Shown: positions 42,082 to 52,179, counted from the first letter of the stretch. The stretch is DNA of 64,000 nucleotides from Serratia marcescens (GCF_001902635.1 NZ_MJAO01000001.1:186001-250000); one strand, 5' to 3'. A program made the numbers and translations. Notes: generated by a model from the letters alone, not told the origin.

Positions 42082-42978
42082 ATGTACTCAGGACTGTTGA
42101 TTATTCTGTTACCGCTGATTGTCGGTTACCTCATTCCCTTACGCCATCGCCCGCTGCTGGTGCTGATCAACCGGCTGCTGAGCTGGATGGTGTACGTGAT
42201 CCTGTTTTTCATGGGTATCAGCCTGGCGTTCATGGAAGATCTCAGCAGTAACCTGGTGCTGATCTTCCAGTACAGCGCGGTGTTCTTCTTCTGCATTCTC
42301 TGCGCCAATCTGCTGTTGCTGGCGCTGCTGGAGCGGCGCATGCCGTGGCGCAGCAGCCATAAACAGGAGAAGCTGCCTTCGCGCGTGCACATGGCGCTGG
42401 AGTCGCTCAAGCTGTGCGGCGTGGTGCTGGGTGGCTTCCTGCTCGGCCTGACGCAGTGGCAATGGCTGCAGTTCGCCCATAAAGGCAGCGAATATGCGCT
42501 GATCTTCCTGCTGTTGCTGGTCGGTATTCAACTGCGCAACAGCGGCATGACGCTGCGCCAGATCGTGCTCAACCGCCGCGGCACGCTGGTGGCGTTGGTC
42601 GTGACCATCGCGTCTCTGGCCGGCGGTGCGCTGGCGGCACAGCTGCTGGGCTTGCCGGTCAAGGCCGGGCTGGCGATGGCCTCCGGCTTCGGCTGGTACT
42701 CGCTGTCCGGCATTCTGATCACCGACGCCTACGGCCCGGTGATGGGCAGCGCCGCGTTCTTCAACGATCTGGCGCGCGAGCTGGTGGCGATCATGCTGAT
42801 CCCGACGCTGGTGCGCCGCAGCCGCTCCACCGCCCTCGGCCTGTGCGGCGCCACCTCGATGGACTTCACCCTGCCGGTGCTGCAGCGCAGCGGCGGGTTG
42901 GACATGGTGCCGCCTGCCATTGTGCACGGCTTCCTGCTGAGCCTGCTGGCGCCGGTGCTGATCGCCCTGTTCTCCTGA
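42082..42978 (+). CDS. lysO: L-lysine exporter LysO
   Basis: Inner-membrane lysine exporter (YbjE), under ArgP control in E. coli. 298 aa from ATG 42082, which aligns with the E. coli start (MFSGLLIILVPLIVGYL); the frame continues 18 codons upstream without similarity. About eight hydrophobic helices; the conserved segments GFGWYSLSGILI (about residue 213) and GATSMDFTLPVLQRSGGLD near the C-terminus define the family. Divergent from ybjD; in K-12 aqpZ lies between, and it is missing here. Confidence 0.93.
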   Translation: MYSGLLIILLPLIVGYLIPLRHRPLLVLINRLLSWMVYVILFFMGISLAFMEDLSSNLVLIFQYSAVFFFCILCANLLLLALLERRMPWRSSHKQEKLPSRVHMALESLKLCGVVLGGFLLGLTQWQWLQFAHKGSEYALIFLLLLVGIQLRNSGMTLRQIVLNRRGTLVALVVTIASLAGGALAAQLLGLPVKAGLAMASGFGWYSLSGILITDAYGPVMGSAAFFNDLARELVAIMLIPTLVRRSRSTALGLCGATSMDFTLPVLQRSGGLDMVPPAIVHGFLLSLLAPVLIALFS

Positions 42979-42988
42979 TCCTTTCCCC

Positions 42989-43008
42989 TGGGGGCCGCCC
43001 GGCCCCCA
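42989..43008 (+). terminator. GC-rich hairpin after lysO
   Basis: TGGGGGCCG and CGGCCCCCA arms with a two-base loop, 10 bp past the stop. No T tract follows, so it may be a weak or Rho-assisted terminator. Confidence 0.45.
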
Positions 43009-43039
43009 AAGCGTAATAATTCCCATCCGCATGGCAAAA

Positions 43040-43053
43040 TTGCGCTAAATCAA
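43040..43053 (+). promoter_or_regulatory. FNR-like site of hcp-hcr
   Basis: TTGCGCTAAATCAA: perfect right half (ATCAA) and 3 of 5 in the left half of TTGAT-N4-ATCAA. Its centre is about 70 bp before the start predicted from TATGCT at 43105-43110, an upstream (class I) position like the one reported for E. coli hcp. Confidence 0.5.
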
Positions 43054-43114
43054 ACTTGCCTGCAGTAGTCGCACAAAAGCCTTTTGCAACCCCGATCGCC
43101 GATCTATGCTTTTA

Positions 43115-43137
43115 AACAAGCATTACAAATGCAACTT
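43115..43137. promoter_or_regulatory. NsrR operator of hcp-hcr
   Basis: 11-1-11 inverted site: right half AAATGCAACTT matches the NsrR half AAATGCATCTT in 10 of 11; left half AACAAGCATTA fits less well. It overlaps the predicted transcription start, as expected for repression relieved by nitric oxide. Confidence 0.65.
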
Positions 43138-43157
43138 TAAAATAAAAGGAAGCGACT

Positions 43158-44807
43158 ATGTTCTGTGTGCAATGTGAACAAACCATCCGTACCCCGGCAG
43201 GCAACGGCTGCGCGTATGCTCAGGGCATGTGCGGCAAAACGGCGGAAACCTCCGATCTGCAGGATCTGCTGGTCGCGGCGCTGCAGGGTCTCTCCGCCTG
43301 GGCGCTGCAGGCGCGTTCACTGGGCATCGTCGACCACGAGATCGACAGCTTCGCCCCGCGCGCCTTCTTCTCTACTCTGACCAACGTCAACTTCGACTCC
43401 CAGCGCATCATCGGATACGCGCGGGAAACCCTGCTGCTGCGCGATTCGCTGGCCGCCCGTTGCCGACTGCTGGACGCCGGCGCGCGCGTCGATCACCCAA
43501 TGGCGGCGCTGCAGCTGGCCGGTGACGATATGCCTGCGCTACTGCAACAGGCGGCGCAATTTGCCCTCAACAGCGACAAGGCCGAGGTAGGCGACGACAT
43601 TCACGGCCTACGCATGCTGTGCCTGTATGGCCTGAAAGGCGCGGCGGCCTATATGGAACACGCGCACGTGCTCGGCCAGTTCGACGCCCAGATCTACGCC
43701 GACTACCACGCCTTTATGGCCTGGCTCGGCACCCAGCCGCGCGACGTCGATACCCTGCTGAACAACGCCATGGGCATCGGCAAGATGAACTTCAACGTGA
43801 TGGCGATCCTCGATCGCGGCGAAACCCAGGCCTATGGCGATCCGCAGCCCAGCGCGGTCAACGTGCGCCCGGTGGCCGGGAAAGCCATCCTGATCTCCGG
43901 CCACGATCTGAAAGATCTGCGCATGCTGCTCGAACAAACCGAAGGGCAAAACGTCAACATCTATACCCACGGTGAAATGCTGCCGGCGCACGGTTACCCG
44001 GAATTGAAGAAATTCAAGCACCTGGTGGGCAACTACGGCAGCGGCTGGCAGAACCAACAGACGGAGTTCGCCAAATTCCCCGGCCCGATCGTGATGACCT
44101 CCAACTGCATCATCGATCCGAACGTCGGCAACTACGGCGACCGCATCTGGACCCGCAGCATCGTCGGCTGGCCGGGCGTCAACCATCTGGAAGGCGACGA
44201 CTTCGGCGCGGTGATCCGCCAGGCGCAGGGCATGAACGGCTTCCCTTATACCGAGATCGAGCACCTGATCACCGTCGGCTTCGGCCGCCAGACGCTGCTG
44301 AACGCCGCCGACACCGTGATCGATCTGGTGTCGCAGAAAAAACTGCGCCACGTCTTCCTGGTCGGCGGCTGCGACGGCAGCCGCGACGAACGCAGCTACT
44401 TCACCGACTTCGCCCGCAGCGTACCGCAAGACTGCCTGATCATGACGCTGGCCTGCGGCAAGTACCGTTTCAACAAGCTGGACTTCGGCACGCTGGAAGG
44501 GTTACCGCGCCTGCTGGACGTCGGCCAGTGCAACGACGCCTACTCCGCCATCATGCTGGCAGTCAAGCTGGCCGACACCCTCGGTTGCAGCGTCAACGAG
44601 CTACCGCTCAGCCTGGTGCTGTCGTGGTTTGAACAGAAGGCGATCGTCATTCTGCTGACGCTGCTGTCGCTGGGGGTGAAAAACATCGTCACCGGCCCGA
44701 CCGCACCCGGCTTCCTGACCGACAACCTGATGGCGATCCTCAACGAGAAATTCGGCCTGCGTCCGATCACCACCGTCGAGCAGGATATCGCAGCGCTGCT
44801 CGCCTGA
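43158..44807 (+). CDS. hcp: Hydroxylamine reductase / hybrid-cluster protein Hcp
   Basis: Hybrid 4Fe-2S-2O cluster protein acting as a nitric oxide reductase and S-nitrosylase under anaerobic nitrosative stress. 549 aa (E. coli 550). N-terminal cluster cysteines C3, C6, C18 and C25 (CVQC ... C ... C) are those of class I enterobacterial Hcp; the hybrid-cluster ligands follow in segments such as [28 protein letters not shown] and the [11 protein letters not shown] region. SD AAGGAAG upstream. Paired with hcr; FNR and NsrR sites precede it. Confidence 0.96.
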   Translation: MFCVQCEQTIRTPAGNGCAYAQGMCGKTAETSDLQDLLVAALQGLSAWALQARSLGIVDHEIDSFAPRAFFSTLTNVNFDSQRIIGYARETLLLRDSLAARCRLLDAGARVDHPMAALQLAGDDMPALLQQAAQFALNSDKAEVGDDIHGLRMLCLYGLKGAAAYMEHAHVLGQFDAQIYADYHAFMAWLGTQPRDVDTLLNNAMGIGKMNFNVMAILDRGETQAYGDPQPSAVNVRPVAGKAILISGHDLKDLRMLLEQTEGQNVNIYTHGEMLPAHGYPELKKFKHLVGNYGSGWQNQQTEFAKFPGPIVMTSNCIIDPNVGNYGDRIWTRSIVGWPGVNHLEGDDFGAVIRQAQGMNGFPYTEIEHLITVGFGRQTLLNAADTVIDLVSQKKLRHVFLVGGCDGSRDERSYFTDFARSVPQDCLIMTLACGKYRFNKLDFGTLEGLPRLLDVGQCNDAYSAIMLAVKLADTLGCSVNELPLSLVLSWFEQKAIVILLTLLSLGVKNIVTGPTAPGFLTDNLMAILNEKFGLRPITTVEQDIAALLA

Positions 44808-44821
44808 TGCCGTTACGTTAT

Positions 44822-44853
44822 GGGGCCGCCTGCGCCGGCCCCTTTGCTTTTTG
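44822..44853 (+). terminator. Intercistronic terminator-like hairpin between hcp and hcr
   Basis: Arms GGGGCCG (44822-44828) and CGGCCCC (44836-44842) followed by TTTGCTTTTTG, inside the 56-bp gap. It could reduce hcr relative to hcp. Confidence 0.6.
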
Positions 44854-44863
44854 AGGTGCCCCG

Positions 44864-45865
44864 ATGACTCAACCCACTCCGCTTTGCCCGAACCGCATGC
44901 AGGTGCATTCCATCCAGCGTGAAACCGCCGACGTCTGGACGCTGAACCTGATCTGCGACGTTTTCTACCCTTATCAGGCGGGCCAGTTCGCGCTGGTCAG
45001 CATCCGCAACAGCGAGGGGACGCTGCGCGCCTATACGCTCTCCTCCTCGCCCGGCCAGAGCCGCTTTCTCAGCATCAGCGTGCGCTGTCTGCCGGACGGC
45101 GCCGGGTCGCGCTGGCTGACGCAAGAGGTCAAGCCCGGCAACACGCTGTGGCTGTCCGACGCGCAGGGCGAGTTCAGCTGCGAGCGGCACCCGGCCGATC
45201 GCTATCTGATGCTGGCCGCCGGCTGCGGCGTAACGCCGATCGTCTCGATGTGCCGCTGGCTGACCGCCAACCGGCCAACCTGCGATATCGCCGTGATCTT
45301 TAACGTGCGCACCCCCGCCGACACGATTTTCGCCGATCAATGGCGCGCGCTGTGCGCCGCCCATCCGCAGTTGCGCCTGACGCTGATGGCCGAACAAGAC
45401 CTGCAACCCGGCTACCTCAGTGGCCGCATCAACGAGCAGACGCTACGGCAGGCGGCGCCGGATATCGCTGAACGCACGGTGATGACCTGCGGCCCCGCGC
45501 CCTACATGGAGCAGGTGGAGCAGCTGTGCCGCCGGCTCGGCGTGCCGGCCGAGCGTTTCCATAAAGAACAGTTCCACACGCCGGCGGCGCAGGCCGACAC
45601 CGGCGAAGGGCTGACGCTCCGCGCCGCCCGCCCACTGCGCGAATTCCACGTGCCGGTCGGCAGCACGCTGCTGGCGGCGATGGAAACCAACGCGCTGCCG
45701 GTCAACGCCGCCTGCCGCGCCGGGGTATGCGGCTCGTGCAAAACCCGTATCCTTGAAGGCGACTACACCACCACCAGCACCATGACGCTGAGCGCGGAAG
45801 AGATCGCGCAGGGCTACGTGCTGGCCTGCAGTTGCCAGCTGCAGGGCGACGTCACGCTGGCGTGA
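44864..45865 (+). CDS. hcr: NADH oxidoreductase Hcr
   Basis: Electron donor for Hcp: NADH through FAD and a 2Fe-2S cluster. 333 aa (E. coli 322). FAD-binding RAYTLSSSPG (about residues 57-66), NADH-binding MLAAGCGVTPIVSMCRW and MTCGPAPYME, and a C-terminal plant-type ferredoxin with ACRAGVCGSCKT and a distal CSC (cluster cysteines). The extra residues are in the inter-domain linker (HTPAAQADTGEG). SD GAGGTG before the ATG. Second gene of hcp-hcr. Confidence 0.95.
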   Translation: MTQPTPLCPNRMQVHSIQRETADVWTLNLICDVFYPYQAGQFALVSIRNSEGTLRAYTLSSSPGQSRFLSISVRCLPDGAGSRWLTQEVKPGNTLWLSDAQGEFSCERHPADRYLMLAAGCGVTPIVSMCRWLTANRPTCDIAVIFNVRTPADTIFADQWRALCAAHPQLRLTLMAEQDLQPGYLSGRINEQTLRQAAPDIAERTVMTCGPAPYMEQVEQLCRRLGVPAERFHKEQFHTPAAQADTGEGLTLRAARPLREFHVPVGSTLLAAMETNALPVNAACRAGVCGSCKTRILEGDYTTTSTMTLSAEEIAQGYVLACSCQLQGDVTLA

Positions 45866-45872
45866 TCCCCTG

Positions 45873-45893
45873 GCCCCATCGCCGCGATGGGGC
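45873..45893 (+). terminator. Hairpin after hcr
   Basis: Perfect arms GCCCCATCG and CGATGGGGC with loop CCG, followed by ATTTATC, 7 bp past the stop. Confidence 0.65.
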
Positions 45894-45989
45894 ATTTATC
45901 GGCAAGTTCCCCACGGCCAACCCAGTTACACTTTTCCCCGTCCTACGCTCTTTACCCTTCCTGACCGCATCTCGTCCACAGCCGGTAAG

Positions 45990-45996
45990 CTATGCT
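45990..45996 (+). promoter_or_regulatory. Possible sigma-S -10 element of poxB
   Basis: CTATGCT about 70 bp before the poxB ATG resembles the extended CTATACT -10 of RpoS promoters, and poxB is RpoS-dependent in E. coli. Confidence 0.4.
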
Positions 45997-46064
45997 TGCA
46001 GTTGTTCTGCTGACACTCACCGGATCGAGTACACATCGTTTTTCAAACTATGTTTGGGGGAACC

Positions 46065-47786
46065 ATGAAGCAAACCGTAGCCACACTGATCGCCAAAACG
46101 CTGGATCAAGCCGGCGTAAAACGCATTTGGGGCGTGACCGGCGATTCGCTCAACGGCCTTAGCGACAGCCTGCACCGCATGGGCACCATCGAATGGCTGG
46201 GCACCCGCCACGAAGAGGTGGCCGCCTTCGCCGCCGGCGCCGAAGCCCAGCTCACCGGCCAGCTGGCGGTGTGCGCCGGTTCCTGCGGCCCCGGCAACCT
46301 GCACCTGATCAACGGGCTGTTCGACTGCCACCGCAACCATGTACCGGTGCTGGCGATCGCCGCACACATTCCTTCCAGCGAAATCGGCAGCGGCTACTTC
46401 CAGGAGACACACCCACAGGAGCTGTTCCGCGAATGCAGCCACTATTGCGAGCTGGTTTCCAATCCGGAACAGCTGCCGCGCGTGCTGGAGATCGCCATGC
46501 GCAAGGCGATCCTCAACCGCGGCGTCTCGGTGGTCGTCTTGCCGGGCGACGTGGCGCTGCGCATGGCGCCGGAAGACGCGACCCTGACCTGGCATACCCC
46601 GGCGCTGCCGCTGGTGCAGCCGCCGATGAGCGAGCTGAACAAGCTGGCGGAAACGCTGAACAAGGCGAAGAACATCACCCTGATGTGCGGCAGCGGCTGC
46701 GCCGGTGCGCACGATGAAGTGGTCAAGTTGGCCGAACGGCTGCAGGCGCCGGTGGTGCACGCGCTGCGCGGCAAAGAGCATATCGAATGGGATAACCCCT
46801 ACAGCGTCGGCATGACCGGGCTGATCGGCTTCTCCTCCGGCTATCACGCAATGATGAATGCCGACACGCTGGTGCTGCTCGGCACCCAGTTCCCCTATCG
46901 CGCGTTCTACCCCACCAATGCCAACATCATTCAGATCGACATCAACCCCGGCAGCATCGGCGCGCACTGCCCGGTCAATATGGCGCTGGTGGGCGATATC
47001 CACACCACCCTCACCGCCCTGCTGCCGCAGCTGGAGCCCAAGCGCGACCAGGCGTTCCTCGACAAGGCGCTGGAGCATTACCGCAACGCGCGCAAGGATC
47101 TCGACGGGCTGGCGACCGCCAACGACGACCAACCGGTCCACCCGCAGTATCTGGCGCAACAGCTCAGCCACTACGCCAGCGACGACGCTATCTTCACCTG
47201 CGACGTCGGCACGCCGACGGTGTGGGCCGCCCGCTACGTGAAAATGAACGGCAAGCGTCGCCTGCTCGGTTCGTTCAACCACGGTTCGATGGCCAACGCC
47301 ATGCCACAGGCGATCGGCGCCCAGGCCACCGCGCCGGATAGACAGGTGATCGCCATGTGCGGCGACGGCGGCTTCACCATGCTGATGGGGGATTTCCTGT
47401 CGCTGGCGCAGCTCAAGCTGCCGGTGAAGATCGTGGTGTTCAACAACAGCGTGCTGGGGTTTGTGGCGATGGAGATGAAAGCCGGCGGCTACCTGACCGA
47501 CGGCACCGATCTGCATAACCCGGACTTCGCGGCGATCGCCAACGCCGCCGGCATCAAGGGCATCCGCGTGGAAAAAGCCTCGGATCTGGACGGCGCGCTA
47601 CAAGAGATGTTGGCGCATCCCGGCCCGGCGCTACTGGACGTGGTCACCGCCAAGCAAGAACTGGCGATGCCGCCGCAGATCAAGTTCGAACAGGCGAAAG
47701 GCTTCAGCCTGTACATGCTGCGCGCCATCATCAACGGCCGTGGCGACGAAGTGGTCGAACTGGCGAAAACCAACTGGCTGCGCTAG
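46065..47786 (+). CDS. poxB: Pyruvate dehydrogenase (ubiquinone), pyruvate oxidase PoxB
   Basis: Peripheral membrane flavoprotein that decarboxylates pyruvate to acetate and CO2 and reduces ubiquinone, mainly in stationary phase. 573 aa from ATG 46065 (E. coli 572), with GGGGGAA directly upstream; a TTG-type extension of five codons is rejected. TPP-dependent enzyme layout: N-terminal PYR domain with active-site Glu in [15 protein letters not shown] (about residue 50), FAD domain, and C-terminal PP domain with [17 protein letters not shown]. The lipid-binding C-terminal helix [20 protein letters not shown] is intact. Monocistronic. Confidence 0.97.
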   Translation: MKQTVATLIAKTLDQAGVKRIWGVTGDSLNGLSDSLHRMGTIEWLGTRHEEVAAFAAGAEAQLTGQLAVCAGSCGPGNLHLINGLFDCHRNHVPVLAIAAHIPSSEIGSGYFQETHPQELFRECSHYCELVSNPEQLPRVLEIAMRKAILNRGVSVVVLPGDVALRMAPEDATLTWHTPALPLVQPPMSELNKLAETLNKAKNITLMCGSGCAGAHDEVVKLAERLQAPVVHALRGKEHIEWDNPYSVGMTGLIGFSSGYHAMMNADTLVLLGTQFPYRAFYPTNANIIQIDINPGSIGAHCPVNMALVGDIHTTLTALLPQLEPKRDQAFLDKALEHYRNARKDLDGLATANDDQPVHPQYLAQQLSHYASDDAIFTCDVGTPTVWAARYVKMNGKRRLLGSFNHGSMANAMPQAIGAQATAPDRQVIAMCGDGGFTMLMGDFLSLAQLKLPVKIVVFNNSVLGFVAMEMKAGGYLTDGTDLHNPDFAAIANAAGIKGIRVEKASDLDGALQEMLAHPGPALLDVVTAKQELAMPPQIKFEQAKGFSLYMLRAIINGRGDEVVELAKTNWLR

Positions 47787-47793
47787 CCGTATT

Positions 47794-47827
47794 TCCCGGA
47801 TATGGAAGCGCCATATCCGGGATTTTT
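47794..47827 (+). terminator. Rho-independent terminator of poxB
   Basis: Perfect 12-bp arms TCCCGGATATGG and CCATATCCGGGA, loop AAGCG, followed by TTTTT. Confidence 0.93.
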
Positions 47828-47898
47828 ATCTGTGTCTCAAAAAGAATCGGGCTATGATGGAAACCGTATTCTCCTTCAATTCATTATTGCCATCCCCA

Positions 47899-48009
47899 AT
47901 AGATTTCAAGTTGCAGCTAGGCGGCCAGCAGGTGAATCCCCAGGAGCTGACTCAAGTCAGTGACTGGGGTTCTCCTGTGCAGCCAACAACGCTGCGGCTT
48001 GAAAGATAA
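47899..48009. repeat. Palindromic intergenic repeat element
   Basis: About 110-bp element between poxB and ltaE. Terminal arms TTTCAAGTTGCAGC (47904-47917) and GCTGCGGCTTGAAA (47991-48004) pair fully if two G-U pairs are allowed. Inside lies a second hairpin built on CCCCAG (47938-47943) and CTGGGG, with TGACT/AGTCA at its top. I recall near-copies scattered through Serratia, Yersinia and relatives (ERIC/YPAL-like palindromic repeats); the family name is uncertain. Only one copy is in this window. Confidence 0.7.
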
Positions 48010-48028
48010 AGGGGATTAAAGGAACCCT

Positions 48029-49045
48029 ATGCTTATCGATCTACGCAGCGACACCGTCACCCGCCCCAGCGCCGCCATGCGCCAGGCGATGGCTCAGGCA
48101 GAGGTCGGCGACGACGTCTACGGCGATGACCCGACGGTCAACGCGCTGGAGGCCGAGGCGGTGCGCCTGTCAGGCAAAGAGGCGGCGCTGTTTCTGCCCA
48201 GCGGTACCCAGGCTAACCTGGTGGCGCTGCTGAGCCACTGCCAGCGCGGCGACGAATATCTGGTCGGCCAGCAGGCACACAACTATAAATACGAAGCCGG
48301 CGGCGCAGCGGTGCTGGGCAGCATCCAGCCGCAGCCGATCGAGGCCGAGGCGGACGGCACGCTGCCGCTGGACAAGCTCGCCGCCGCCATCAAACCCGAC
48401 GATATCCACTTCGCCCGCACCCGGCTGCTGAGCCTGGAAAACACCATCAGCGGCCGCGTCCTGCCGCAGGCCTACCTGCAGCAGGCGTGGCAGTTTACCC
48501 GCGAGCGGCAGCTGGCGCTGCATATCGACGGCGCGCGCATCTTCAACGCCGCCGTGGCGCTGAACCTGCCGCTGAAAGAGATCGTGCAATACTGCGACAC
48601 CTTCACCATTTGCCTGTCGAAAGGGCTGGGCGCGCCGGTCGGATCGCTGCTGTGCGGCAGCGAGGCTTTCATTCAGCGTGCGCTGCGCTGGCGCAAGATG
48701 ACCGGCGGCGGGCTGCGTCAGGCCGGCATCCTGGCGGCGGCCGGCCTCTACGCGCTGGAGCATAACGTCGCGCGGCTGCGCGAAGACCATGACAACGCGG
48801 CCTGGCTGGAGCAACAGCTGCGGCAGATCGGCGTGGAGATCGCCGAACCCGGCGCGCAGACCAACGTGCTGTACCTGCGACAATCACCGGCGTTGGCGGC
48901 CAAATTCGGCCCGTGGATGCGCGAACGCGGCGTGCTGATCAGCAGCGGCCCGCTGACGCGTATTCTGACCCACCTCGACGTCAGCCGTCAGGATCTGCAA
49001 CGCGTGGTCGAGTTGTGGCGGGAGTTCCTCCTGGAGCACGCCTGA
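48029..49045 (+). CDS. ltaE: Low-specificity L-threonine aldolase
   Basis: PLP enzyme that cleaves L-threonine and L-allo-threonine to glycine and acetaldehyde. 338 aa (E. coli 333). Starts MLIDLRSDTVTRPSAAMRQA (classical N-terminus), PLP-binding Lys in TICLSKGLGAPVGS (about residue 197), conserved GDDVYGDDPTVNALE and IDGARIFNAAV. SD AAGGAA. Poised downstream of poxB and the palindromic repeat, with ybjT and ybjS further on as in E. coli. Confidence 0.96.
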   Translation: MLIDLRSDTVTRPSAAMRQAMAQAEVGDDVYGDDPTVNALEAEAVRLSGKEAALFLPSGTQANLVALLSHCQRGDEYLVGQQAHNYKYEAGGAAVLGSIQPQPIEAEADGTLPLDKLAAAIKPDDIHFARTRLLSLENTISGRVLPQAYLQQAWQFTRERQLALHIDGARIFNAAVALNLPLKEIVQYCDTFTICLSKGLGAPVGSLLCGSEAFIQRALRWRKMTGGGLRQAGILAAAGLYALEHNVARLREDHDNAAWLEQQLRQIGVEIAEPGAQTNVLYLRQSPALAAKFGPWMRERGVLISSGPLTRILTHLDVSRQDLQRVVELWREFLLEHA

Positions 49046-49075
49046 TATATCGGGGCGTTCGGCAACGCCCCGCAA

Positions 49076-49438
49076 TCAGAAGATCCAGCGGCCGTAGGCC
49101 CAGTACCACAATCCCAGCACCACCGCCAGGTTGAGCGCAACGCTGAGGATGAACCAGGTTTTAAACGGCTGCTTCTGGGTCTTGTGGCGAAACAGCTGCT
49201 GCGCCGCCAGCGCGCCCAGCCACCCGCCCAGCGCGCCGAACAGCAACAGCGTCGCCTCCGGTACCCGCCGCCACCCCTTGCGCGCCGCCAGCTTATCGCC
49301 ACCGTAGATCAAGAACGTCAGCAGATTGGCCGAAAGCAGCCACATCCACACCGGATGCGGCGAAAACAGGCTGGCGATCAGCGCCAGACCCAGCAGGACG
49401 TAACAAATCACATTGAGTTTCATGGCATCCGGTTTCAT
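49076..49438 (-). CDS. DUF1294 membrane protein
   Basis: Small membrane protein of 120 aa with three hydrophobic stretches (about residues 10-27, 31-46 and 96-115) and the DUF1294 pattern: NLLTFLIYGGDKLAARKGWRRVPEATLLLFGALGGW with FRHKTQKQPF further on. DUF1294 also occurs fused to cold-shock domains; its function is unknown. Start uncertain: ATG 49438 or ATG 49423 (MKLNVICYV); neither has a strong SD. Convergent with ltaE, divergent from ybjT; K-12 has no gene at this spot. Confidence 0.85.
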   Translation of the reverse strand: MKPDAMKLNVICYVLLGLALIASLFSPHPVWMWLLSANLLTFLIYGGDKLAARKGWRRVPEATLLLFGALGGWLGALAAQQLFRHKTQKQPFKTWFILSVALNLAVVLGLWYWAYGRWIF

Positions 49439-49571
49439 TCAATAAGGGGCGCGTAGTGTGAACTCGCGCTACGGCGGATGCAACCGCCTTATACCCATAC
49501 AAAAAGTGCATTTAAATCCCGAATTTGGCATCCTGTAGCTCTGCTAATCTTTCACCGCACAAGGCGGCCCG

Positions 49572-51011
49572 ATGACACCCCAACGCGTACTGGTTCTTGG
49601 AGCCAGCGGCTACATAGGCCAGAACCTGATACCGCACCTGATAGAACAGGGGCACCAGATTACCGCCGCCGCCCGGCGCATCGAGTGGCTGCAGGAGCGC
49701 AACTGGCCGCAGGTCAACTGCCTGTATGCCGACCTGTACCGCCCGGAAACGCTGAGCGCGGCGCTGTGGGAGATCGACACGCTTTACTATCTGGTACACG
49801 CGATGGGCGACGGCGACGACTTTATCGAGAAGGAGCGCCAGGCGGCGGAAAACCTGCGCGACGCGCTGCGCAATGCCTGCGTCAAACAGGTGATCTTTCT
49901 CGGCGCGCTGCAGCCGAACGACGACAGTTCGCCGCACCTGGCGGCCCGCCGCCTGACCGGCGAGATCTTGCGCCAGAGCGGCGTACCGGTGACCGAGCTG
50001 CGCGCCGGCATCATCGTCGGCCCCGGTTCAGCGGCGTTCGAAGTCATGCGCGACATGGTCTATAACCTGCCGGTGCTGACGCCGCCGCGCTGGGTGCGTT
50101 CGAAGTCGTCGCCGGTGGCGCTGGAGAACCTGCTGGTTTACCTGGCCGATCTGCTGGCACACCCAGCGCAGGAACACCGCATCTTCGACGTCGCCGGGCC
50201 GGAATACCTCAGCTACCAGGATATGTTCACGCGTTTTATCGCCATCAGCGGCAAACAGCGCTGGCTGATTCCGATCCCCCTGCCGACACGGCTGATTTCG
50301 GTGTGGTTCATCAGCCTGATCACCTCGGTGCCGACGCCGATCGCCCGCGCGCTGATCCAGGGGCTGAAGCACGATCTGCCCGCCGACGGCCGACCGTTGC
50401 AGGCCCTGATACCGCAGCAGCTGCACACCTTCAGTCAAGCGGTCACCGCCACGCTCCAGCGCGAACAGGAAGTGGTCGATTCCGCCGACTGGGGCTACGA
50501 TCCGGCGGCGCAGGCCCGTTGGCGCCCCGGTTACGGCTACTACCCCAAACAGGCCGGCTGCTCGCTGGAAACCGCCGCCTCAAGCCAGGCCCTGTGGCAA
50601 ACGGTGCAGCAACTGGGGGGCGAAGAAGGCTATTTCTACGCCAACATCCTGTGGCGCATCCGCGCCCGCATGGATGACATGATCGGCAACGGCGTGGTCT
50701 ACGGCCGCCCGGCGCGCGCGACCCTGGCGCTGGGCGATGAGATAGACGGCTGGAAAGTGATCGCGCTGAAGCCGCAGCGGCAGCTGGCGCTGCTGTTCGG
50801 CATGAAGGCGCCGGGGCTGGGGCGGCTGAGCTTCACCATCAAAGATCATGGCGATCGTCGCACGCTGGACGTACGCGCCTGGTGGCATCCGGCCGGCTTC
50901 AGCGGGTTGCTATATTGGTTCGCCATGATGCCCGCACATCTGTTCATTTTTCGCGGCATGGCGAAACGCATCGCCGCGCTGGCCGAAGACCAGGACCGTC
51001 AACACCGCTGA
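49572..51011 (+). CDS. ybjT: NAD(P)-binding protein YbjT (SDR family, DUF2867)
   Basis: 479 aa (E. coli 476). N-terminal atypical SDR/NmrA-like Rossmann domain with [16 protein letters not shown] at residues 8-23 and [21 protein letters not shown]-terminal DUF2867 domain (from about residue 330) with [19 protein letters not shown] and [18 protein letters not shown], hydrophobic at the end. Substrate is unknown. Same strand and order as K-12 ybjT-ybjS. SD AAGGCGG, modest. Confidence 0.9.
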   Translation: MTPQRVLVLGASGYIGQNLIPHLIEQGHQITAAARRIEWLQERNWPQVNCLYADLYRPETLSAALWEIDTLYYLVHAMGDGDDFIEKERQAAENLRDALRNACVKQVIFLGALQPNDDSSPHLAARRLTGEILRQSGVPVTELRAGIIVGPGSAAFEVMRDMVYNLPVLTPPRWVRSKSSPVALENLLVYLADLLAHPAQEHRIFDVAGPEYLSYQDMFTRFIAISGKQRWLIPIPLPTRLISVWFISLITSVPTPIARALIQGLKHDLPADGRPLQALIPQQLHTFSQAVTATLQREQEVVDSADWGYDPAAQARWRPGYGYYPKQAGCSLETAASSQALWQTVQQLGGEEGYFYANILWRIRARMDDMIGNGVVYGRPARATLALGDEIDGWKVIALKPQRQLALLFGMKAPGLGRLSFTIKDHGDRRTLDVRAWWHPAGFSGLLYWFAMMPAHLFIFRGMAKRIAALAEDQDRQHR

Positions 51012-51168
51012 ACGCGTTCATTTGTCGATCAACCGCACAGTTTGCCGCTGTGCTTCGGGGCTTTCCGATTGCATAGCGCACGAAATCACGGAAGAATGGC
51101 ATCTTATTTGCTGGGAGCGCCGCAAGCGCCCACCGGTATTCCGATTTTGGGTGAGAATAGAGTCCGTT

Positions 51169-52179
51169 ATGAAGGTATTGGTCACCGGTGCAACCAGTGG
51201 GTTAGGCCGTAACGCCGTTGAATATCTGCGCCGTCAGGGCATCAAAGTGCGTGCCACCGGCCGCAACCAGGCGATGGGCAGCCTGCTGGAAAAAATGGGC
51301 GCGGAGTTCATTCATGCCGACCTCACCAATCTGATCTCCTCGCAGGCCAAGGCGATGCTGGCGGACGTCGACGTGCTGTGGCACTGCTCCAGCTTTACCT
51401 CACCCTGGGGTACCGAAGAGGCCTTCGAACTGGCCAACGTGCGCGCTACCCGCCGCCTCGGCGAATGGGCGGCGGCCTACGGCGTGGCGCAGTTTATCCA
51501 CATCTCTTCCCCGGCGATCTATTTCGATTACCACCATCACCGCAACGTGACCGAAGATTTCCGCCCGCAGCGCTACGCCAACGAATTCGCGCGCAGCAAG
51601 GCCGCTGGCGAGCAGGTGATCCAGCAGCTGGCGCTGGCCAATCCGCAAACCCATTTCACTATTCTGCGCCCGCAGGGGCTGTTCGGGCCGCACGACAAGG
51701 TGATGCTGCCGCGGCTGCTGCAGATGATCAAACGCTACGGCAACCTGCTGCTGCCGCGCGGCGGCGCGGCGATGGTGGACATGACCTATCTGGAAAATGC
51801 GGTGCACGCCATGTGGCTGGCGACGCTAAAAGAAGATACGCCATCCGGCCGCGCCTACAATATCACCAACCAGCAGCCGCGCCCGCTGCGCACCGTGGTG
51901 CAACAGCTGATCGACGATTTGGGCATGAAATGCCGCATCCGCTCCGTCCCCTATCCGATGCTCGACATGATGGCGCGCGGCATGGAGCGTCTGGGCAGCA
52001 AAAGCGAGAAAGAGCCGGTGCTGACCCACTACGGCGTCGCCAAACTCAACTTCGACCTCACGCTCGACACCACCCGTGCGCAGCAAGAGCTGGGCTATCA
52101 GCCGATCGTCTCGCTGGAAGAAGGCATCGCGCGCACCGCCCGCTGGCTGAAAGATCACGGTAAGCTGCACGGCCTGTAA
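51169..52179 (+). CDS. ybjS: NAD-dependent epimerase/dehydratase family protein YbjS
   Basis: 336 aa from ATG 51169 (E. coli 337), starting [20 protein letters not shown]; the open frame extends 49 codons upstream without similarity. Extended SDR fold related to 3-beta-hydroxysteroid dehydrogenases: GATSGLG nucleotide motif, [13 protein letters not shown], and [11 protein letters not shown]. The usual YxxxK motif reads FARSK (Phe at the tyrosine position), as I recall also for E. coli YbjS. Substrate unknown. The stop abuts the amiD stop with no spacer. Confidence 0.9.
   Translation: MKVLVTGATSGLGRNAVEYLRRQGIKVRATGRNQAMGSLLEKMGAEFIHADLTNLISSQAKAMLADVDVLWHCSSFTSPWGTEEAFELANVRATRRLGEWAAAYGVAQFIHISSPAIYFDYHHHRNVTEDFRPQRYANEFARSKAAGEQVIQQLALANPQTHFTILRPQGLFGPHDKVMLPRLLQMIKRYGNLLLPRGGAAMVDMTYLENAVHAMWLATLKEDTPSGRAYNITNQQPRPLRTVVQQLIDDLGMKCRIRSVPYPMLDMMARGMERLGSKSEKEPVLTHYGVAKLNFDLTLDTTRAQQELGYQPIVSLEEGIARTARWLKDHGKLHGL

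Noticed and set aside
47740-48009. 89-aa plus-strand frame between poxB and ltaE
   Set aside because: It starts inside poxB out of frame and is made of the terminator and the palindromic repeat.
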